From Paulinella micropora (Eukaryota; Cercozoa; Imbricatea; Euglyphida), in contig BJOX01000029.1 in NCBI GenBank assembly GCA_009731375.1, forward strand, positions 1,325,707-1,389,706: DNA of 64,000 bases, written 5' to 3'. Shown here piece by piece: positions 55,739 to 62,476 of this stretch. The notes beneath the pieces were generated by a model. It was not told the origin of the DNA and made no database searches. It worked only from the letters and a program-made list of their open reading frames with translations. The position numbers and the translations under genes are program-made. Every line of letters begins with the position of its first letter. The stretch's first letter is position 1.

Positions 55739-57610
55739 ATGGTTGCTAAAACCAAAAAAACAAAGAAACAGAAATTAAGACCCCCGCGGGTTTATAGGAA
55801 TAAAAGCGGGAAGCCGTATATTATCCAGAAGGGTAAAAAATATTATCTTAATTTCGGTAAAAAGACAAATGATATGAGCACACTTCAAATTGTTAAACTT
55901 TTTATGAAATACTTGAGCAGACCAAAAGCAAAGCGGGCAAGAACGAAGAAAGAAGACTTAAGAAAAGTCCAGAGTTTGTCGGAGATTGAGCAAAATACTA
56001 GAACTGCCATTAATGACCACTTAGACAAACTCAGAAAGGAGAAATACGAAAAGATTGATGAGATTGACCAAAAAGAGAAAAAAGCACGAGTTGATGCTGA
56101 AGAAGAAAAGAAGAGGCAAGAAAGAAAAGACATAGCAGATGCTAAGGAAAGGCAGGATGAGTTAGCAAGGATACACCGCAATGAACTATCAGATATTAAG
56201 GAACGACAAGAACAAAAAGCCAGAGAACTAAGAAGGGAGCAAAAACTCATAGATGATGTAAAATATGAAGAAGATAGAAAAAATAGGATACAAGCATTAC
56301 CACCGCCACCACAATATCAATATATTATGCCACCACAGCAGGGGCAACCACAAGAACAACAGGCACAGCCAGAGGTAAAAGTTAAGCCAAATAAAGAATT
56401 TGAAGACTATAAAAAATTAATCATAAATTCTGGAGTTTTTACTCAAGCAGATATAGATAATTGGGTTCCTAGCAAAATACAAAGTATAGCAGAAAGCATA
56501 AAACAATTTCAAGAACAAAAACTGACAATAGACCAAATGAAAAAATCGCTAGGAGCACAAGAAGCATTAAATAAAAATATAGGAAACAAACTAGAGGAGG
56601 CTAAATACAGATTAATGTTGAAGAATGGATTGTCAAATAGTAATGTTGAAAAAAAACTGACTATTAAAATTCTTGGTGAAGCACTAAGGGAAAAACTTAA
56701 AAATGAAGGCCACGATGTTAAAGGTTGGAACCAAAGAGCATCATGGATAATAGACAAAATTTTAGAACATAAAATAGATGTTGGACAAAATAAGGACGAA
56801 GTAAAAAAGAAACTCGCAGAATATTTGGGATTACAAACGGGAACTGGTTTAGAAGATTTGATTAATAAAGTGTTTTCCGTAAAAAACATTAAAAAGTATC
56901 TATCACGAAAAGAATGGGTTCATTCAATGAGAAAAAAAGATTATGTTAATGCCCTTATAAATAAATATAGAAATGAACAGCAAACACAGCCAGAGGAGGT
57001 AAAGCAAGAGCCACAGCAACCAGAGCCAGAGCCACAGCCACAGCAACCTGAGCCAGAGCAAGAGCAACAGCAACCAGAGCCACCGCCAGACGAACAACAG
57101 GGTGAGGGGCGGGGACTAATGACTTATGAAATAGACGACATAATGAAAAAATATGGATGGTATCTCGGAGCAATAGCCAGTGATGAAATCTACAAGTTGA
57201 AGCCCGGAAGCAGAAAGCGATACGGATTTATTATGAATTTGGACAATCACAAACAAGCGGGGTCTCATTGGATTGCAATATGGGTAAGTCTGGATAAAGA
57301 CAGGAGTGTTGAAGTGTATGACCCTTTGGCTGAATATCAACCGACTGAAGACTTTCAACAACAAATGAAACAACTAATAGATAAAAGCCACCCAGATAGT
57401 TATTTATTGATGAAGGTCAATCAAGTAAAAGAGCAGAGTGATACGAGCGACACATGTGGATGGCACTCAATGCGGTTTCTTTTAGAGCGAGCAAAAGGAG
57501 TACGATTTAAATTTGCTAGTGGCTATACAGACTTAAAAGAAGACGAAGCGGAAAAATTAAAAGCACAGAATGGATATGGTGATGGTGAGGGATTTAATAC
57601 ATTTATCTAA
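55739..57610 (+). CDS. Adenain/Ulp1-like cysteine protease with long N-terminal extension
   Basis: 623 residues from ATG 55739. Upstream in-frame codons run through the stem-loop and lack an ATG. Residues 1-80 are basic. Residues 85-190 form a long Lys/Glu/Arg coiled coil. A Pro/Gln linker follows, then a second helical domain (about 220-420) and a Pro/Glu/Gln-repeat linker. The C-terminal 130 residues are a C5/C48-type protease with His510 (GSHWIAIW), Asp528 (EVYDPL), Gln566 and Cys573 (DTCGWHSM). Polinton proteases of this kind mature capsid proteins, but they are usually much shorter. The extension may be a scaffold or core protein fused to the protease. Confidence 0.88.
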   Translation: MVAKTKKTKKQKLRPPRVYRNKSGKPYIIQKGKKYYLNFGKKTNDMSTLQIVKLFMKYLSRPKAKRARTKKEDLRKVQSLSEIEQNTRTAINDHLDKLRKEKYEKIDEIDQKEKKARVDAEEEKKRQERKDIADAKERQDELARIHRNELSDIKERQEQKARELRREQKLIDDVKYEEDRKNRIQALPPPPQYQYIMPPQQGQPQEQQAQPEVKVKPNKEFEDYKKLIINSGVFTQADIDNWVPSKIQSIAESIKQFQEQKLTIDQMKKSLGAQEALNKNIGNKLEEAKYRLMLKNGLSNSNVEKKLTIKILGEALREKLKNEGHDVKGWNQRASWIIDKILEHKIDVGQNKDEVKKKLAEYLGLQTGTGLEDLINKVFSVKNIKKYLSRKEWVHSMRKKDYVNALINKYRNEQQTQPEEVKQEPQQPEPEPQPQQPEPEQEQQQPEPPPDEQQGEGRGLMTYEIDDIMKKYGWYLGAIASDEIYKLKPGSRKRYGFIMNLDNHKQAGSHWIAIWVSLDKDRSVEVYDPLAEYQPTEDFQQQMKQLIDKSHPDSYLLMKVNQVKEQSDTSDTCGWHSMRFLLERAKGVRFKFASGYTDLKEDEAEKLKAQNGYGDGEGFNTFI

Positions 57611-57613
57611 AAA

Positions 57614-57631
57614 ATATTATTTGTATAATAT
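57614..57631 (+). promoter_or_regulatory. AT hairpin and TATA-like box between protease and minor capsid genes
   Basis: ATATTAT-TTGT-ATAATAT starts 4 nt after the protease stop and ends 5 nt before ATG 57637. It can act as a transcript-end hairpin, as a TATA box, or both. Confidence 0.4.
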
Positions 57632-57636
57632 ACGCA

Positions 57637-58449
57637 ATGGATTATAAGGGTGGGAGAAGTTCTGGTATCTATTACATAAATAGCAAAAACCGAATAACGG
57701 GGACAGACAGCGACTTTACACACGAAATCAATATGAAGGGGTTAGACAATCCCACACATTGTAAAATTCTTCATATATATGTGCCGAAGTCGTATTACTC
57801 TGTGGCTTCACCATATAATACTTTTACATTATCCGAAGACGGGTATGAGGCTTTAATTACAATACCAGAGGGCAACTACACAATGAACAACTTAAAAAAT
57901 AAACTATCTGAGGTACTGACGGCAGAAAGTCCGAATGATTATACTTATGTAGTCTCAAGCAACAATACAAACACGGAAGCGGAGGATGGTAAATTAACAT
58001 TCAGTGTTTCAAATAACGGAGGTATTCAACCGCGGTTTATATTTGATGGTGATACACGTATTCATGAGGTTATGGGTTTTGATAGAAATTCAACATATTT
58101 CTTTGCTAATGATTTTATTAAATCTCCAAATGTAATTATTTTAACTGGTGAAAAAACTTTGTATCTTCAATCGGATTTGGTGAATGAAGGTGAAAATCAT
58201 GTGCTTCAAGAAATATACACAGCCAACGAAATTCCTTTTGGTTCTGTCATTTATGATGGAAGCGGGTCTGAGTATGGTAAAACATTGTCCGCTAATTCAA
58301 ACAACGTATTCAGGTTTTATTTGACGGACGAAAACGACCGAGCGATTAATCTTAATGGTTTGGGTATCGTTATGACATTATTGGTTTATCGTGAAACTAA
58401 TTACTTTAGTTTATTTAATTCATTTTTCAATTTGTTAAAGGCGAGATAA
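57637..58449 (+). CDS. Minor capsid (penton-like) protein
   Basis: 270 residues from ATG 57637. The start (GGRSSGIYYINSKNRITGTD) and the following segments (HCKILHIYVPKSYYSV, IPEGNYTMNNLKNKLSEVL) match the layout of Polinton/PLV minor capsid proteins, which are single jelly rolls forming the pentons. The rest is beta-rich, with a hydrophobic final strand. It lies 27 nt after the protease and 88 nt before the major capsid gene, the usual cluster. Family assignment rests on these motifs and on gene order. Confidence 0.78.
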   Translation: MDYKGGRSSGIYYINSKNRITGTDSDFTHEINMKGLDNPTHCKILHIYVPKSYYSVASPYNTFTLSEDGYEALITIPEGNYTMNNLKNKLSEVLTAESPNDYTYVVSSNNTNTEAEDGKLTFSVSNNGGIQPRFIFDGDTRIHEVMGFDRNSTYFFANDFIKSPNVIILTGEKTLYLQSDLVNEGENHVLQEIYTANEIPFGSVIYDGSGSEYGKTLSANSNNVFRFYLTDENDRAINLNGLGIVMTLLVYRETNYFSLFNSFFNLLKAR

Positions 58450-58537
58450 TAAACTTAATATTTATTTTAATTATTTTTTTCTATAAATTTATTCTTGTGA
58501 ATTAGTTAATTTACACCACTTCAAAAACAAAACAAAA

Positions 58538-60104
58538 ATGCCGTCTCAAGTTGGATATGGTCAGGAATTAGACCATCAACCAAAAGAACTACTAAAAGGA
58601 AAATACGAATTAAAAAAACTTACAAGTCGTGAAGGCTCTGGTAATATTACACTCACCACAGCGGGAGGTAATGAAAGCACCTTTGAAATCCCTACCCGCC
58701 CGCTGAACCTCGCCCGTAGTGTGTTGCGATTTACTTACACCCCACGGAACCCGGGACAGAACAATGCTAATCGTATCTTCATGGATTGTCTAAGTATGAT
58801 TAGGAGTATTGAATTACGAAGCCGAAGCGGGCAGTATCTGTGTAATCTTCAACATGTGGGAAATTATACCAAGATGATTTGGAAACCCGAAATCAGTTAT
58901 GATAAGTATATGTCTTTGGAGAACCATGGTGGAGGTGTTTCTAGCGGTGCGTTGCTTCAGAAGTGTAATGTGCTTAATGATGCTACTTTGAATATTGCTT
59001 CAAGACATTTTCAACCCGCGGGCGCTGGTGCTACTGTAGTTGCTGGTGCAGCCACTTTCGGAAACATTCAGATTACTGCAACTAATGCGGGAGATGTGAG
59101 TGGTGCTATAATTAACTCTATTAACGCTGTCGGTAATAGTGTCAAGACATTGGTAAATCTCCCATCAATGAGTGCTCGTCGTCATGATGACCTTTTGAAT
59201 AGTTATAAGGGAGTAGGAGGTTCAGTTGTTAATGTCGCTTATGAGGAGGCTAAGTATTTTGAAGTTGGAACAATTCAGGGTGCTGCTACTGCTGTCAATA
59301 CTGCTGATGACACTCCAGTTATCAATGTTAAATTACCTTTGGGAATGATTCTTGGAACTATTTTTGAAATTGATAAAACACTAGGCTTCAATGAAATTAT
59401 GGATATGCGGATTGTATGGGAGGGAACTAGTAGAACTAGTTTACGGGAACCGCTGCCACTAACATTGCTGAAGGTGCTGCAATTGGTGCGACTGGTGCTG
59501 TTGTTTCAAATTTGAACTTGTTTCTAGCTGTTGAAACAGACCCGAATGTTATCCTTGGTGTCCAAAGCAAAATCGCTGGTGAAGGGTTTAGATTTACTAT
59601 TGAATATCCTATCTCGTGGAAGCACAACCTTGGAAGTACAAGTCAGAACTTTGTCGTAAAAATGAATAGGTCACAGGGTGAAAGAATTCGTCGTATCTAT
59701 ACATCCGCTTTTCATAATTCAGAAAGTTCTTATACTTCTTTTGATAATGGCCACAGAAACGACACTAAAATTAGAACTTATTATACTACTATCGATGGTA
59801 GCAGGATGCAACAATTTGACATTGATACTTCTGATAACGAAGACTATATGATTTTGAAGGATAAGTTAAAGGGAAGTGCTATCCTAAACACCGATATATA
59901 TAAATACAACTGGTTCCATGTTGATTACTGGGATAATAACCGCCCACTTCACGAGAAAAATATGAAAAGTCTGGTCTGAGCCTTGACACCGAGCGCCGAT
60001 ATGAGTTCGTTTCTACTACTGCGGGAAACAACCTCAATCACTACACTTTTGCCATTCTTCAGCAAGATGTAATTATAAGAGGTATTGAAATTATTAAGAC
60101 GTAA
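58538..60104 (+). pseudogene. Double-jelly-roll major capsid protein (two 1-nt frame breaks)
   Basis: From ATG 58538 the first frame (about 300 residues) shows features of PLV/Polinton capsids: RPLNLARSVLRFTYTP, IRSIELRSRSGQYLCNL and ARRHDDLLNSYKGVGG. A short T-run at 59440-59442 shifts the frame. The second jelly roll continues in the next frame (FRFTIEYPISWKHNLGS, KYNWFHVDYWDNNRPLHEK) to an A-run at 59956-59960, where it shifts again before a last segment ending at TAA 60102-60104. Total length (about 520 codons) fits the family. Capsomers would be trimers. Both breaks sit in homopolymers, so sequencing error is a serious alternative to decay. Confidence 0.82.
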
Positions 60105-60125
60105 GTGCTTTTGAAAAACCACTTA
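60102..60125 (+). terminator. Hairpin overlapping the major capsid stop codon
   Basis: TAAGTG-C-TTTT and AAAA-C-CACTTA pair around a 2-nt loop with one C-C mismatch. The first TAA is the stop codon. Confidence 0.5.
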
Positions 60126-60199
60126 CAAACTCAAAAGAAAAAAAGAAAAAGAATAAAGAAAAAATAAAAAATAAAATTATTTTTTTTGTTTTATATAAT

Positions 60200-61477
60200 A
60201 TGTCTCACCCGAGAAACTTGATCGCACAAAATCCAGACGGAGATTTTATAAATGTCAAAGTTGGATATGATGGTAATATTGAAACCAACAATATGAAAAC
60301 CGCTTTCGGTGAAGCACTAACAAGCCAACTTACGCCAGTTGTTCAGGAAATTTTTCCATACACCATTAATACACGAATATGGTCATTAACTCAGACAAAT
60401 GCTAGTGTTTCTTTTAATAGTAATATGGCGGAATTAAAAACTCAAGCAAACAATACTTCAACTGCTATCCTAANNNNNNNNNNCGATAACACAGCGAATG
60501 CTATCCTAACAAGTAAAAGAAGAATAAAATATCGGACTGGTATGGGAGTTGTTGGACGCTTTACTGCTATATGGACGACTGATGACACAAAAGACTATTA
60601 TTCTTGTGTAGGAATTGGTGAAAGTGATTTTTCAAATGGTTTCTATTTTTATAAAACTAATGTCGGGATGCGAATTCTACATGCCAAAGGAGGGACAGCA
60701 ACTTATATTCAACAAGCAAACTGGGATGACCCGTGCAATGGAACAAAAGATATGTCTGTTATTGATTGGAGTAAAGGAAATGTATTCCAAATTCAATTTC
60801 AATATTTAGGCTTTGGTGCTATAAGGTTTTCTATTGAAAATCCTACAACGGGAGAATTTCAATTAGTCCATACTATTAAGTATGCGAATGCCAACACAGG
60901 TGTAAGTCTAAGAAACACTACTTTACCATTTACCGCACTAATGAGGAATGATGCTGCTACCGGAATTCAAACTCTTAAAACAGCAAGTGTTGGATTATTT
61001 ATTGAAGGAAGTAATACAATAAACACAAGTATAACAAACGAAGTGGAAGGAAGTAAAGCAGCAAACACAACTGAAAGCCCTATTATTAGTATCAGGAATA
61101 AAGCAACATTTGATGCGGGCGGTGCTAATTTAACAAATTATTCAAATGTTTATCCCACTTTGATAAGTATTACAAATGAAGATACTAAGTCAAATGTTGT
61201 CAGAATGGTATTAAATGGAACACTAACTGGAGCAGGTTTTGCAGATGTTGATTCTAAGTATTCAATTGTAGATACTGACACAAAGGCGAGTGCTATCGCA
61301 AACGGAACAACAATTTTTAAACTATATGTAAATATTGTTTCAACTCAACAAATCAATCTTAGAAGTTATGATATATACCTATCACCGAGTGATGTATTGA
61401 CTTTTACACAGAAGTCTGTCTCTGCTGGTGGAGGAGGAAATGTCAATATTATTACTAGCTTCGTTGAGGATCAGTGA
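60200..61477 (+). CDS. Unknown beta-rich virion-type protein
   Basis: 425 codons from ATG 60200, with a 10-N gap at 60474-60483. TTATATAAT ends directly at the ATG. The first 90 residues are polar and helical. A globular beta-rich domain of about 190 residues (RTGMGVVGRFTAIWTTDDT, YSCVGIGESDFSNGFYFYK, FSIENPTTGEFQLVHTIKYA) resembles a lectin-like jelly roll. A Thr/Asn-rich beta region with regular strands follows to the end. Such layouts are common in viral surface adhesins, but I cannot name a family. It overlaps the convergent gene on its right by 7 nt. Confidence 0.65.
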   Translation: MSHPRNLIAQNPDGDFINVKVGYDGNIETNNMKTAFGEALTSQLTPVVQEIFPYTINTRIWSLTQTNASVSFNSNMAELKTQANNTSTAILXXXXDNTANAILTSKRRIKYRTGMGVVGRFTAIWTTDDTKDYYSCVGIGESDFSNGFYFYKTNVGMRILHAKGGTATYIQQANWDDPCNGTKDMSVIDWSKGNVFQIQFQYLGFGAIRFSIENPTTGEFQLVHTIKYANANTGVSLRNTTLPFTALMRNDAATGIQTLKTASVGLFIEGSNTINTSITNEVEGSKAANTTESPIISIRNKATFDAGGANLTNYSNVYPTLISITNEDTKSNVVRMVLNGTLTGAGFADVDSKYSIVDTDTKASAIANGTTIFKLYVNIVSTQQINLRSYDIYLSPSDVLTFTQKSVSAGGGGNVNIITSFVEDQ

Positions 61478-61989
61478 TACAGAAAGCAAAAAAAATTAAT
61501 TGAATAAAATATCAATGATTTAAATAATTTTTTTATGTCATCCACATTTTGGCACCACTGCTGTTGAACTAACCATTCAAGGTATGGTTTATCAATTTTG
61601 GCTACATCTTCAATGTTTTTGTGTGCATATTTTCCATATTGAAGAACAACATCTTTCTTTAATATACATCCTTCTTCTGTACATTCTATAGCAGTCTCTA
61701 TATCACCTACGGATGTAGCAGTCGCTATCTCTTCTCCTACATTCGCCTTTATTTCCGTGATACCTGTCTCTTTTAAATCACTCGCCTTAAAAGGAGTGCT
61801 CTCTTCTTTGTCCGTTATGGTCTCCAATGGAATAACCACTTTCACGTTGTCATCGCGGGGTTTGTATTGCTCATAGAAAGAAACAATATCAGGCTTAGTC
61901 CATTTAATTGTTGGCTTTTTGACATTACCATCAAGGTTCCATTTTTCAATTTCATTCAAGTAGTCTTGTTTGGTGTTCAGGTCGGTCAT
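61471..61989 (-). CDS. Small protein with C-terminal ExoX-C-like domain (copy 1)
   Basis: 172 residues from ATG 61989, with TATATAAG directly upstream. The first 120 residues are charged and probably flexible. Near the C-terminus is LQYGKYAHKNIEDVAKIDKP with YLEWLVQQQW directly following. This matches the short 'GKYKGKxixdVAxxDxxYLxWl' module found after exonuclease-X-type nucleases and in other DNA-metabolism proteins. A catalytic nuclease domain is absent, so it may be an adaptor or DNA-binding factor. The final 15 residues are hydrophobic and may reflect a shifted stop. A second gene with the same module lies just upstream on the same strand. Confidence 0.6.
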   Translation of the reverse strand: MTDLNTKQDYLNEIEKWNLDGNVKKPTIKWTKPDIVSFYEQYKPRDDNVKVVIPLETITDKEESTPFKASDLKETGITEIKANVGEEIATATSVGDIETAIECTEEGCILKKDVVLQYGKYAHKNIEDVAKIDKPYLEWLVQQQWCQNVDDIKKLFKSLIFYSINFFCFLYH

Positions 61990-61996
61990 CTTATAT

Positions 61997-62016
61997 AAAG
62001 ATTTTTAAAAATCTTT
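61997..62016 (-). terminator. Perfect 20-nt palindrome between the two ExoX-C-like genes
   Basis: AAAGATTTTTAAAAATCTTT lies 12 nt after the stop of the upstream minus-strand gene and overlaps the TATA-like box of the next. It is similar to 55214-55234. Confidence 0.5.
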
Positions 62017-62027
62017 TAGCAAAAATA

Positions 62028-62315
62028 TTAAGTGTATTTTTTTACTTCACTTTTAATGTCTGTAAATTTTTCAAACCACGGCTGTTTCATAACCCATTCA
62101 AGGTATGGTTTATCAATAGTAGCAACATCTTGAATTTTCTTACCTTTATATTTACCAAATGGAAAAGTATCCTTTGGCTTTCCTTCTCTATTTTTTTCAA
62201 TCGCCTTAATTTCTTCATCAATTATCTGTTACACATCTCTTACTGAAAAGAATTCCTTCTTCTTCTCAATTGAAAGTTTTTCAAATTTTTCGCATAGTCT
62301 GGTGAGGGTGGTCAT
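62028..62315 (-). pseudogene. Small ExoX-C-like protein (copy 2) with one in-frame TAA
   Basis: From ATG 62315 (MTTLTRLCEKFEKLSIEKKK) the frame is open to TAA at 62231-62229. It then continues in the same frame for 66 codons to TAA 62030-62028. The downstream part has FPFGKYKGKKIQDVATIDKP with YLEWVMKQPW directly following, the same module as the neighbouring gene. So one premature stop splits a 95-codon gene, or an alternative start is used after it. CTATATAG lies just before the ATG. Confidence 0.55.
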
Positions 62316-62422
62316 CTGTCTATATAGAGTGGTAAAAAATTTTATGGAAAAAAAATTAATTATTTGATATTTTGTTCTGACTTCGTCATCACAAAACATC
62401 GTTTTATACTTTAATGGCTGAC

Positions 62423-62475
62423 GATGTTTGAGAATAAGCGAGAGTGCGTAGCACGAAGCACAATTCTCAAATATC
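62423..62475 (+). ncRNA. Stem-loop element, copy 2 of 2
   Basis: The outer stem GATGTTTGAGAAT (62423-62435) pairs with ATTCTCAAATATC (62463-62475), and the inner stem is GTGC-GTA-GCAC (62444-62454). It abuts the polymerase stop codon (62477-62479) on the opposite strand. In plus-sense RNA one outer pair is G-U; in the other sense it would be an A-C mismatch. Confidence 0.65.
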
Positions 62476-62476
62476 A

